A stretch of 14,488 nt of DNA from an uncultured Collinsella sp. (GTDB taxonomy: Bacteria > Actinomycetota > Coriobacteriia > Coriobacteriales > Coriobacteriaceae), in contig CABVDH010000034.1 of the NCBI GenBank assembly GCA_902497065.1, positions 1 to 14,488 of the forward strand. Reading direction: 5' to 3'. The notes beneath the pieces are model-generated. The model did not search any database, had not been told where the DNA came from, and saw nothing but the letters and a program-made list of their open reading frames with translations. Each line of letters begins with the position of its first letter. The stretch's first letter is position 1. The position numbers were made by a program, and so were the translations under genes. Of the stretch, positions 7,022 to 14,488 are shown piece after piece.

Positions 7022-8794
7022 TTAGAGCGCCTCCTCATCGAGCGGAGCGGCCATGGTGCCCTCGCCCGCGAGCGGCGACTTGTCGCGCCAGACGTTCTCG
7101 AACTGCTCCTTGTCGAGCACGTGGTCGCGCTTGGCGGCGACATCGGTCACCGTCACGCGGTCGGTGCAGGAGTAGCACGGGTCGAGCGAGCCGACGATCA
7201 GCGCCGCGTCGCCCACGGTGTTGCCGCGGAACATGTAGCGCAGGACCGGCCAGTTGCTGTACGTGGCGGCCTTGGCGCGCCAGCGGTAGCACTTCTGGTT
7301 GTTGCCGAGCATGGCCCAGTGCACGTCCTCGCCGCGCGGTGCCTCGGTGGCGCCGATGGCGTACTTGTGCGGGGTGTACTCCCAATCCGTAGTGAGGATG
7401 GGGCCCGACGGGCAGTTCTCGAGCATGGTCTCGATCATGTCGATCGAATCGTAGACCTCCTGGATGCGAACGGCGGTACGGCCGAAGGCATCGCAGGTGT
7501 CTGCCGTGGCGGCGTGCATCTTTTGGACATCCGGATCGGCGTAGCCATCGAAGGGATGGTCAAAGCGCACGTCGCGGGCATAGCCAGAGCCACGCATGAG
7601 CGGGCCGACCGGCGAGAAGTCGCGAGCGATCTTGCGGTCCAGAATGCCGATACCGCTCGTACGCTCGATAAAGTTGGGCGTGGAGAGCAGCATGTCGACG
7701 AGTTCCTGAACCTCGGAGCGCAGCTGGTGGATGGTCGTGAGCGTGGAGAGCTTCTGCTCGGCCAAAATGTCGCGACGCACGCCGCCGATCACGTTGAGGC
7801 CGTAGGTCTTGCGGTGACCGGAAAGCTTCTCGGCCAGGTCCATGGACTTCTCGCGGACGCGGAAGAACTGCTGGAAGCCGGAGTCGAAGCCCGTGTAGTG
7901 CGATGCCAGGCCAATGTTGAGCAGATGCGAGTGCAGGCGCTCGACCTCGAGCATGATGGCGCGGATGTACTGGGCGCGCGGCGGGACATGGATGCCCTGG
8001 GCGCGCTCAACGGCCTCGGCATAGGCCACCGAGTGGGCGCAGCCGCAGATGCCGCAGATGCGGTCGGCGAGGAACGTCACGGCGTCATAGTTCAGGCGCG
8101 TCTCGGCGACCTTCTCCATGCCGCGGTGCACGTAGAACAGACGGTAGTCGGCGTCGACGATCGTCTCGCCCTCGACGAACAGGCGGAAGTGGCCGGGCTC
8201 GTCGGAGGTAATGTGCAGCGGGCCCATGGGGACGAGCGTGGTCTCCTTGCCCTTGGTGTCGGCCAAGAACTCATAGTTTTCCATGTCGCTCGCGGGAGCG
8301 GGACGGAAGCGGTAGTCCATAGAGTCCTTGCGCAGCGGATACAGGCCGCTGGGCCAATCGTCGGGCAGCACCAGGCGACGACGATCGGGCGGGCCCTCGG
8401 GGATCAGGCCGAACATATCGCGCAGCTCGCGCTCGCCCCACACGCAGGCGGGGACGAACGGCGTCACGGACGGGAACGTCATCTTGGCGGGATCGACCTC
8501 GGAGCGCACGGTCACCCAGCCGGGGTCCTCTCCCTCCATGGAGATGACGTAGTACACGGCGTAACGGCCGCACAGACTGCGCTCGTCGTTGCCGATGATC
8601 ACAGGAATCCAGCCGTAGCGCTCGTAATACAGGTAGTGGACGGCCTCGGGCAGACGGTCCAGCTTGACGGTGATCGTCAGCTGGTCCTCGCACTGCCATT
8701 CGACCTTCTCGATAGCGCCCGGCACTGCGGCGCGCAGGGCCTCGACGTGGCTTTCGCAGCGACGAGCGTAGTCCTTCATTTCAGGTTCTGCCAT
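7022..8794 (-). CDS. hycE: Group 4a [NiFe]-hydrogenase large subunit HycE/HyfG (NuoC-NuoD fusion)
   Basis: A 590-residue catalytic subunit that reduces protons to H2 at the NiFe(CN)2CO centre. Residues 1 to about 165 form a NuoC-like domain with its hallmark WGERELRDMFGL (119-130); about 185-546 form the NuoD-like hydrogenase domain. The nickel ligands are Cys247 and Cys250 (RICGIC) and Cys540 and Cys543 (DPCYSCTDR), all Cys with no selenocysteine. Cleavage by HycI is expected after Arg546, removing a 44-residue peptide; the E. coli HycE peptide is 32 residues. The whole protein is close to E. coli HycE (569) and HyfG (555). It starts 4 nt after the hyfF stop with a GAGGTG site 10 nt upstream. 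Its neighbours encode every soluble partner and both maturation proteins. Confidence 0.97.
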   Translation of the reverse strand: MAEPEMKDYARRCESHVEALRAAVPGAIEKVEWQCEDQLTITVKLDRLPEAVHYLYYERYGWIPVIIGNDERSLCGRYAVYYVISMEGEDPGWVTVRSEVDPAKMTFPSVTPFVPACVWGERELRDMFGLIPEGPPDRRRLVLPDDWPSGLYPLRKDSMDYRFRPAPASDMENYEFLADTKGKETTLVPMGPLHITSDEPGHFRLFVEGETIVDADYRLFYVHRGMEKVAETRLNYDAVTFLADRICGICGCAHSVAYAEAVERAQGIHVPPRAQYIRAIMLEVERLHSHLLNIGLASHYTGFDSGFQQFFRVREKSMDLAEKLSGHRKTYGLNVIGGVRRDILAEQKLSTLTTIHQLRSEVQELVDMLLSTPNFIERTSGIGILDRKIARDFSPVGPLMRGSGYARDVRFDHPFDGYADPDVQKMHAATADTCDAFGRTAVRIQEVYDSIDMIETMLENCPSGPILTTDWEYTPHKYAIGATEAPRGEDVHWAMLGNNQKCYRWRAKAATYSNWPVLRYMFRGNTVGDAALIVGSLDPCYSCTDRVTVTDVAAKRDHVLDKEQFENVWRDKSPLAGEGTMAAPLDEEAL

Positions 8795-8798
8795 GGTG

Positions 8799-10364
8799 CT
8801 AATTCACCTCGCTTGTCTTGGTCTGGGAGCTGAACACCATGCGGTAGAGAGGGGCCTCGTGGAGCTCTTCGACGCTCTGGTTCAAAACGACGGACGTTGC
8901 ATCCTCGACGCCGCTCGTAATGGCGACCGGGGTGGCGATACCGAACCACATGACCACGATCGCGAGGGCGATCTCGGGGATGATCATGAGGGCGGGCACC
9001 TCGTGGCGCTTCATGCCCTCGGGCGCCTTGCCGAAGATGGACTTGAGTGCAATGCCGGTAAGGGCAAAGTACACGCCGGTGAGGCCGATGGCCACGAGCA
9101 CGACCACCCAGATGGGACCGGACTGGATGCCGGCCACGAAGGTGAGGAACTCGGAGATGAACAGGGCGAACGGCGGGAAGGCGGCGAGCGCGAGCAGGGC
9201 GATGATGGTGAGCGCTGCCGTGACAGGAGCGATCTCGACGACGCCCTTGATCTTGTTCAGGTCGCGGGTGTGGTAGATGTGCTGGATGTTACCGGCCATG
9301 CAGAAGGCGAGCGCCTTCGTGAAGCCGTGGAAGATGCAGTGCAGCAGGCAGGCGGCGATACCGAGCGGACCACCGATACCCAGGCACAGCGCGACCACAC
9401 CGACGTTGTCGACGGAGGAGTACGCGAAGCGACGCTTGATATCGTCCTGCTTGAAGATGCACAGGGCGGCCACCAGGATGGACAGCGTGCCCAGGATGAG
9501 CAGGAGCGTTCGCGGATAGGTGTCGCCCACCGTGATGATGGACAGGGAGTAGAAGCGGATAATCACCAGCATGGCGCACTTGAGCAGCACGCCCGAGAGC
9601 AGCGCGGAAACCGGGCTCGGAGCCTGGGAGTGCGCGTCGGGCAGCCAGGTGTGCATGGGGAACAGGCCCGCCTTGGTGCCGAAGCCGATGACGATGAACG
9701 CGAACGCGAGGCGCACGAGCATCGGGTCGAACTGGTCGGCGTAGGGCATGATGGAGGTAAGGAAGGCAGCCTCATGCGCGTTGGGCATGATATCGGCGGC
9801 GTTCGCGTAGATGAGCAGCGTGCCGAACAGGCCGAAGGCCACGCCGGCGGTGCAGACCATCGCGTACTTCCAAGACGCCTCGAGCGCCTGTTTGTTCTTG
9901 TAGATACCCACGAGGAACACGGTCGACAGCGTGGTGGCCTCGACCGCCGCCCAGGTGAGGATGATGTTGTTGGACAGGCAGGCGAGCAGCATCGTGAAGA
10001 CGAACAGGCTAAACAGCGCGTAGTACTGCTTGGTGCGCTCGGCCGGCATGGTCTTCTCCTCGATATCGATCTTGATATAGGAGATGGAGTACACGCCGGT
10101 GATGAACCCAATGATGCCTACCAGAAGGACGAAGATCGACGAGAGCGAATCGAGATGGAGCCACAGGCCCAAGGCGTCGATATTCTGCCCGCTCGAGAGC
10201 ATGGTTCCCGCGGTGACGACCGAAAGGACGAGGGTCGCCGCGACGGAGATGGTGTTGAGCCCCGCGAAGACGCTGTAGGACGTCGTCTTGGGGAGCGCAG
10301 CCATAATCAGGGAGAACACAAGGGGACAAGCGAGCAGGGCGACCGTCAGCATTGAAACATCCAT
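8799..10364 (-). CDS. hyfF: Hydrogenase-4 membrane subunit HyfF (antiporter-like)
   Basis: A 521-residue polytopic membrane protein of the NuoL/M/N-like antiporter family; E. coli HyfF is 526. The HyfF-typical segment TWAAVEATTLSTVFLVGIY (137-155) carries the conserved Glu142, and GFGTKAGLFPMHTWLPDAHS (227-246) carries Lys231 and the broken-helix region. SALLSGVLLK ends in Lys262, and HGFTKALAF holds a further conserved Lys. These are the charged residues thought to form the ion path in complex I relatives. About 14 hydrophobic segments are visible. HyfF is absent from the simpler E. coli hyc system, so its presence makes this a Hyf-type complex. AAGGGG precedes the ATG by 6 nt, and the gap to hyfE is 3 nt. 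Confidence 0.94.
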   Translation of the reverse strand: MDVSMLTVALLACPLVFSLIMAALPKTTSYSVFAGLNTISVAATLVLSVVTAGTMLSSGQNIDALGLWLHLDSLSSIFVLLVGIIGFITGVYSISYIKIDIEEKTMPAERTKQYYALFSLFVFTMLLACLSNNIILTWAAVEATTLSTVFLVGIYKNKQALEASWKYAMVCTAGVAFGLFGTLLIYANAADIMPNAHEAAFLTSIMPYADQFDPMLVRLAFAFIVIGFGTKAGLFPMHTWLPDAHSQAPSPVSALLSGVLLKCAMLVIIRFYSLSIITVGDTYPRTLLLILGTLSILVAALCIFKQDDIKRRFAYSSVDNVGVVALCLGIGGPLGIAACLLHCIFHGFTKALAFCMAGNIQHIYHTRDLNKIKGVVEIAPVTAALTIIALLALAAFPPFALFISEFLTFVAGIQSGPIWVVVLVAIGLTGVYFALTGIALKSIFGKAPEGMKRHEVPALMIIPEIALAIVVMWFGIATPVAITSGVEDATSVVLNQSVEELHEAPLYRMVFSSQTKTSEVN

Positions 10365-10367
10365 GGC

Positions 10368-11021
10368 CTACCCCTTCAATTCGGTAAGGTCGTGGGAGTC
10401 GAGCGACTTGGTGTCGTTCCAGATCCTCACGACGACGGCGGACATGATGATGACGGCGAAAATGGCGTCGGTGGCGATGCCGATCTCGATGATCTCGGGG
10501 GCCGTGGGCGCGAGCAGGGCGAGCGTCACGTGGCTACCGTTCTCCATAAGGCAGTACCCGAAGATCTGCTTGAGGATGTTGCGCTGGGAGATGATGCACG
10601 TGAGGCCGACGAAGAAGTGCGCGAAGCTGATGGCGAGGGCCGGAGTAGCCACCTCGGCGGTGGGAAGCGTCAGGCGCGTGACCACCGCGAAGCAGACGGC
10701 CACCTCCAGACCGGTGAGGATGATGGTCCAGGCCGGCTTGATGGAGGAGGTCAGCGTGCTATCGGCAGGCGAACCCATCTTTTTGTAGGCACGGTTGAGA
10801 ATGAACGGAACGAGGATCACCTTGGTGAAGAAGGCCGACGCGGCCCACATGAGAAGCTCGGTGGCACCGGTGGTGAGGCCCAGGGTGAGCAGCACGCCCA
10901 CCAAGACAACCGACTGGATCGCGTACCACTTGATGGCGGACGGGATGGTCTTCGACACGACCACCATGGTGGAGGTCACGATCAGAAGACCGCCCAGGAT
11001 ATTGACTAACGAATAACCCAT
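10368..11021 (-). CDS. hyfE: Hydrogenase-4 membrane subunit HyfE (NuoK-like)
   Basis: A 217-residue hydrophobic membrane protein, the same size as E. coli HyfE (216). It has about six or seven transmembrane segments, with the HyfE-specific block QRNILKQIFGYCLMENG (146-162) and conserved Glu160 inside the membrane region. HyfE contains a NuoK-related half and sits between the antiporter-like subunits and the connecting arm. The start has TAGGAGGT just upstream, and the gap after hyfD is 10 nt. A short charged tail follows the last membrane segment. Specific to Hyf-type rather than Hyc-type formate hydrogenlyase. Confidence 0.93.
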   Translation of the reverse strand: MGYSLVNILGGLLIVTSTMVVVSKTIPSAIKWYAIQSVVLVGVLLTLGLTTGATELLMWAASAFFTKVILVPFILNRAYKKMGSPADSTLTSSIKPAWTIILTGLEVAVCFAVVTRLTLPTAEVATPALAISFAHFFVGLTCIISQRNILKQIFGYCLMENGSHVTLALLAPTAPEIIEIGIATDAIFAVIIMSAVVVRIWNDTKSLDSHDLTELKG

Positions 11022-11031
11022 GTCCTACCTC

Positions 11032-12489
11032 CTAACCCATCCAACTAGAGGACAGAGGACCGGCGACAACGACCATGATCATGAGGACGACGAACACGAA
11101 CGCCATGGCGCGCGGAAGGGGCTGGCCGGCGGCCACGGTCTCGCTCGGCTCACCGGGCAGGACCTTACCCATCCAACGCAGGAACCATGCGAAGGTGGCG
11201 ACGGTCTCGACGACCATTACGCACACGAGGACGAAGATGACCGTGTTGGTAGCACCAACCGCGAAGCCACCGGAAATGATCTGGAACTTGGAGAAGAACG
11301 TGCTCATGGGGGGCACGCCGGCGATAGCGGTCGCGGCGACCGCGAAGCCCACGCCCGTGACCGGATACTTCTTCATGAGGCCCTGGATCTTGGGCAGCAT
11401 ACGGGTTCCCAGCGTGAAGCTGAGGGAGCCGGCGATGAGGAAGAACAGGGTCTTGGTGAACGCGTGATTGAAGATGTGCTCGACGGCGCCGTTGAACGCC
11501 ATCTGGCTTCCGAACACGGAGAGGCCCAGGCCGAAGAACACGTAGGCGAGCTGCGCGATCGTCGAGAAGGCGAGCAGGCGCTTCATATCCTTCTGGGGCA
11601 GGTACATGAGGAAACCGAAGAGCATGGTCACGACTGCGTCGATGATGGCGACCCAGCCGACGATCTCGGGGATATCGCCGGCGCTCGCAAGAGCGCGGGC
11701 GAACACGCACACGCCGACCTTCACCATGGACGCGCCATGGAGGTAGGCGGAAACGGGCGTGGGGGCCTCCATTGCAGAGGGCAGCCACATGTAGAGCGGG
11801 AACTGGGCGGACTTGGCCCAAGCGGCGAACAGGATGAGCAGCAGCACGACGGTCTTCATACCGGAATCGAGCTGGGAGATCGCGCTCAGCGCGAACGTGC
11901 CGGTTCCGGCGAACAGGAAGGCCGCGCCGATGTAGAGTCCCAGAGCGCCGATATGGGTGATGATGAGCGCCTTCATACCGGCCTTCTTGGCCGTGGGCGT
12001 CATGTAGTAGCTGATGAGGCCCCAGGAGCACACGCCGGTGATCTCGAAGAAAACGAGCTGGCCGACGATGGTGGAGCTGTAGGCGAGACCGGCCATGGCG
12101 CCGATGAACGTGGAGAAGTACACGTAGAAGCGGCGACGGGGCGCGTCGGGATGCTCCTTGTTCTTATCGCTCATGTACGGGAACGAATAGATGACGACGA
12201 GCAGGCCGATAGCGACGAACGCGGGTGCGAGCAGCGTGCTCATCCGGTCGAATATGAAGCCCATGACCAAGGTCTGGCCCATACTCGCCCAGGTTACATC
12301 GACCGCGTTCATGCCGTTTCCGGCAAACGTCGCGGCCAAGCCAACGGAAGCGACCGTGGCGATGCCGCCGGCAAAGGCGCAGATCCATTTAGCGTAGGGA
12401 CGCGGCAGCATGACGATGAGCAGGGAGCCCAGCATGGGGACGGCGATCGCCACCATGGCAAAGAGGGACAAGCTCGATTCGATTGACAT
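11032..12489 (-). CDS. hyfD: Hydrogenase-4 membrane subunit HyfD (antiporter-like)
   Basis: A 485-residue polytopic membrane protein of the NuoL/M/N-like family; E. coli HyfD is 479. The hallmark FFEITGVCSWGLISYY (147-162) carries Glu149. AAWAKSAQFPLYMWLPSAME (222-241) carries Lys226, and LHGASMVKVGV carries His251 and Lys257. HIFNHAFTKTLFF (338-350) carries His338, His342 and Lys346. These match the proposed ion-translocation residues of complex I antiporter-like subunits. AAGGGAG lies 5-6 nt before the ATG, 16 nt after the hyfC stop. With HyfB and HyfF it makes three antiporter-like modules in one hydrogenase. Confidence 0.94.
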   Translation of the reverse strand: MSIESSLSLFAMVAIAVPMLGSLLIVMLPRPYAKWICAFAGGIATVASVGLAATFAGNGMNAVDVTWASMGQTLVMGFIFDRMSTLLAPAFVAIGLLVVIYSFPYMSDKNKEHPDAPRRRFYVYFSTFIGAMAGLAYSSTIVGQLVFFEITGVCSWGLISYYMTPTAKKAGMKALIITHIGALGLYIGAAFLFAGTGTFALSAISQLDSGMKTVVLLLILFAAWAKSAQFPLYMWLPSAMEAPTPVSAYLHGASMVKVGVCVFARALASAGDIPEIVGWVAIIDAVVTMLFGFLMYLPQKDMKRLLAFSTIAQLAYVFFGLGLSVFGSQMAFNGAVEHIFNHAFTKTLFFLIAGSLSFTLGTRMLPKIQGLMKKYPVTGVGFAVAATAIAGVPPMSTFFSKFQIISGGFAVGATNTVIFVLVCVMVVETVATFAWFLRWMGKVLPGEPSETVAAGQPLPRAMAFVFVVLMIMVVVAGPLSSSWMG

Positions 12490-12505
12490 AGTTTCTCCCT
12501 TCTCC

Positions 12506-13429
12506 CTACACGCCTACGACGACGAAGACGAACGCGAGGACCGCGATGCCGACGACGGCCCAGGTCTGGTTACCGAGCACCTTGAAGCGCGAACGGGAAA
12601 CGGAGTTCTCGAGCACGCCGCAGACAACGAAATCGACCAGGCACTTGACAAGGAAGACGACGGCGCCCACGAGAGCGGTGACGCCGATGGTCGCGGGCTC
12701 TCCCCAGGGGATGAAGATGGAGGTGAACCAAGCGACGACCACGACCTGCTTCATGCCCATGGCGAGCTTCATCATGGCCAGGGACGGGCCGGAGAGCTCG
12801 GCGAGCGGGCCCTCCTGGAGCTCCTGCTCGGCTTCGGCCTGATCGAACGGAAGCTTGCCGAGCTCCATATAGCAGGCGGCCGCGAAGGCGACGCCGGCGA
12901 GGATGACGGCGACGACGCTCGAGACGTTGCCCGTAACGATGTGCTGACCCATGGTCGCAATGTCCGTGGAGCCGCACACGATGGCGACGGTAAACAGCGC
13001 GATGAGCATGGACGGCTCGATGAGCACGCTCATGAGGAGCTCGCGGATACCGCCGAAGCCCGCGTAGGCGTTGGAGGAATCCACGCCGGACAGCGCGAAG
13101 AAGAAGCGGGACAGCGCGAGCGCGTACATGATGGTGATGGCGTCACCAAAGACGGGCATGGGGCTCTCGAGCGTGAACATGGGCAGGCCCATGGCGAGCA
13201 TGAACGACACCGCGAGGAACAGCGGCGGCATGATGCGCAGCACGAAGCTCGAGTCGGAACTCACGGACTCGGGACGCGCCATGAGCTTCGCGAGGTCCCG
13301 GTAATCCTGAAGGATGGACGGACCGCGGCGATTGTGCATCTTCGCGCGAATCACACGGGCGAGGCCGGAGAAGAAGGGCGCGACCAGCATGACCACGAGG
13401 CCCTGCGCTATCGCAAGAACGATGTTCAT
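12506..13429 (-). CDS. hyfC: Hydrogenase-4 membrane subunit HyfC/HycD (NuoH-like)
   Basis: A 307-residue membrane protein homologous to NuoH, which anchors the soluble hydrogenase arm to the membrane; E. coli HyfC is about 315. NuoH-family marks are RRGPSILQDYRDLAKL (34-49, the first conserved cytoplasmic loop) and ELGKLPFDQAEAEQELQEG (189-207), rich in the acidic residues linked to the quinone-site and proton-channel region in complex I. About eight hydrophobic segments are visible. The start has a GGGGAGAGG site about 5 nt upstream and lies 17 nt after hyfB. Confidence 0.95.
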   Translation of the reverse strand: MNIVLAIAQGLVVMLVAPFFSGLARVIRAKMHNRRGPSILQDYRDLAKLMARPESVSSDSSFVLRIMPPLFLAVSFMLAMGLPMFTLESPMPVFGDAITIMYALALSRFFFALSGVDSSNAYAGFGGIRELLMSVLIEPSMLIALFTVAIVCGSTDIATMGQHIVTGNVSSVVAVILAGVAFAAACYMELGKLPFDQAEAEQELQEGPLAELSGPSLAMMKLAMGMKQVVVVAWFTSIFIPWGEPATIGVTALVGAVVFLVKCLVDFVVCGVLENSVSRSRFKVLGNQTWAVVGIAVLAFVFVVVGV

Positions 13430-13446
13430 AATAACCTCTCCCCTCT

Positions 13447-14488
13447 CTAGACCATGACCACGGCGAGCACGAGGAAGACCACGAGCGCCGCGACGATGTA
13501 GCAGATGTATACGGAGTAGTTGCCGCCCTCGATCTTGGAGGCGAGGCCGGCCAGCTTATCGGCACCCTCGCTCGGTGCATCGACCAGGAAGCGGTCGGGC
13601 AGGGGCTCAACGCCCTGGGCGACACCGGTGAGCTTCTGGAACACGTGCGCGATGGACCAGCAGATCTTGGTGCATACCTCGCGCAGGGTGTAGAGCGGGC
13701 CCATGAAGAGCTCTACGTCTGACGCGAAGCTCGTGGCGACGACGGGCATGTGCTCGTTGGGCTCGTAGCCGCACGCCCAAGGGTCGGTCTTCTTAGCGGG
13801 GGCCTTGGTGCCGAGGCAGGACCTCAACACGAACGCGAGGCCGGTGAGGACCACGAGCGCGATGGCGATCGCGGGGGTGGAGGTGGCGGCACCGGAAATC
13901 TCGTTCACCAGAGACACGCCCGAGGTGGCTGTGACGGCAGAGCCGGCAAGCACGCTCTGGGCGACGTCGCCCAGAACCGGGGCGATGACGGGAGAGCCGA
14001 TTCCCAGCACCACGCAGATGGCCGCGAGGAGCATCTGCGAGAACAACATCGGAGCCGGGGACTCCTTGGCGTTCGCGGCCTCCTGGGAACGAGGGCTGCT
14101 CGCGAACGAGACGCCGTAGGCCTTCACGAAGCACGTGACGGCCAGGGCACCGGTGATGGCGAGGGCGGCCGCGGAGGCGACGGCGAACACCATGACGACC
14201 GGGTCGGAGAGCGTCGAGATGTTGAACAGGGACTGGTAGGTGAACCACTCGGAAACGAAGCCGTTGAGCGGCGGGATAGCCGAGATGGCAAGGGCACCGA
14301 TGAGGAAGCAGACGGCCGTGACCGGCATACGGCGGAACAGGCCGCCCATCTTCTCCATGTTGCGCGTACCCGTGGCATAGAGCAGGGAGCCCGCGCCGAG
14401 GAACAGCTCGCCCTTGAACATGGCGTGGTTGAGCGTGTGGTAGAGGGCGGCCATCAGAGCCAGGACGGCGATGCCGACCGAGTTGAGC
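13447..14488 (-). CDS. hyfB: Hydrogenase-4 membrane subunit HyfB (antiporter-like), 5' end cut by window edge
   Basis: The frame is open from the right edge to a TAG at 13447-13449, showing the last 346 residues; E. coli HyfB is 672, so about half is present. The visible part starts in LNSVGIAVLAL, followed by YHTLNHAMFKGELFLGAGS with the conserved His and Lys residues of the antiporter-like fold. ISAIPPLNGFVSEWFTYQSL follows. The C-terminal portion contains TDPWACGYEP (around 13757-13785) and a last hydrophobic segment, both typical of HyfB/HycC rather than NuoL. The missing start, and probably hyfA and a formate dehydrogenase gene, lie to the right. The long C-terminal tail is normal for HyfB/HycC. 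Confidence 0.93.
   Translation of the reverse strand, partial: LNSVGIAVLALMAALYHTLNHAMFKGELFLGAGSLLYATGTRNMEKMGGLFRRMPVTAVCFLIGALAISAIPPLNGFVSEWFTYQSLFNISTLSDPVVMVFAVASAAALAITGALAVTCFVKAYGVSFASSPRSQEAANAKESPAPMLFSQMLLAAICVVLGIGSPVIAPVLGDVAQSVLAGSAVTATSGVSLVNEISGAATSTPAIAIALVVLTGLAFVLRSCLGTKAPAKKTDPWACGYEPNEHMPVVATSFASDVELFMGPLYTLREVCTKICWSIAHVFQKLTGVAQGVEPLPDRFLVDAPSEGADKLAGLASKIEGGNYSVYICYIVAALVVFLVLAVVMV

Noticed and set aside
7021..7143. Longer start for hycF giving a 41-residue Ser/Arg-rich N-terminal extension
   Set aside because: It would begin inside the hycE coding region; the ATG at 7020 has an AGGAGG site and matches the family N-terminus.
8793..10355. 520-residue open frame on the plus strand opposite hyfF
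   Set aside because: Antisense shadow: composition is dominated by His, Asp, Glu, Gly and Arg, as expected when the complement of a hydrophobic membrane gene is translated, and it resembles no family.
11020..12486. 488-residue open frame on the plus strand opposite hyfD
   Set aside because: Same antisense artefact, with highly charged low-complexity sequence and no recognisable domain.

Overview
The window is a stretch of high-GC bacterial DNA in which every supported gene lies on the minus strand, so the biological order runs from the right edge to the left. It carries a nearly complete energy-conserving, hydrogen-evolving group 4a [NiFe]-hydrogenase (formate hydrogenlyase) operon of the E. 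coli hyf type. Downstream of it lie an orphan molybdopterin oxidoreductase and the selenocysteine gene selA. High GC, tight operon packing, strong GGAGG-like ribosome sites and this gene set together suggest an anaerobic gut actinobacterium of the class Coriobacteriia (a Collinsella relative). That taxonomic call is inference from style and content, not from a marker gene.

Right to left, the layout is: hyfB (cut by the right edge), hyfC, hyfD, hyfE and hyfF (the membrane arm), then hycE/hyfG (NiFe large subunit with fused NuoC-like domain), hycF/hyfH (ferredoxin subunit), hycG/hyfI (NuoB-like small subunit), hycH/hyfJ (maturation factor), hycI (protease that trims HycE) and a formate channel of the FocA/FdhC family. 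Spacings from hyfB to hycI run from a 1-nt overlap to 17 nt, so this is one transcription unit. A strong rho-independent terminator (3497-3532) ends it just after the formate channel gene. Left of it come a 705-residue molybdopterin oxidoreductase of PsrA/PhsA type (1315-3432) and selA (cut by the left edge).

The genes fit one scheme. Formate enters or leaves through the channel. A formate dehydrogenase (not clearly present here, probably off the right edge) passes electrons through the HycF/HycG iron-sulphur clusters to the NiFe site of HycE, which makes H2. The membrane subunits, including three antiporter-like proteins (HyfB, HyfD, HyfF), are expected to couple this to ion pumping. HycH and HycI mature the large subunit. 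SelA makes selenocysteinyl-tRNA, needed if the partner formate dehydrogenase is a selenoprotein, but no selenocysteine codon is visible in this window.

There is no gene-free stretch longer than about 125 bases, and I found no RNA gene, mobile element, CRISPR array or repeat family. The points most worth a second look are the orphan molybdoenzyme, which lacks the Cys/Sec-His signature of formate dehydrogenases, and the complete absence of TGA among the twelve visible stop codons.
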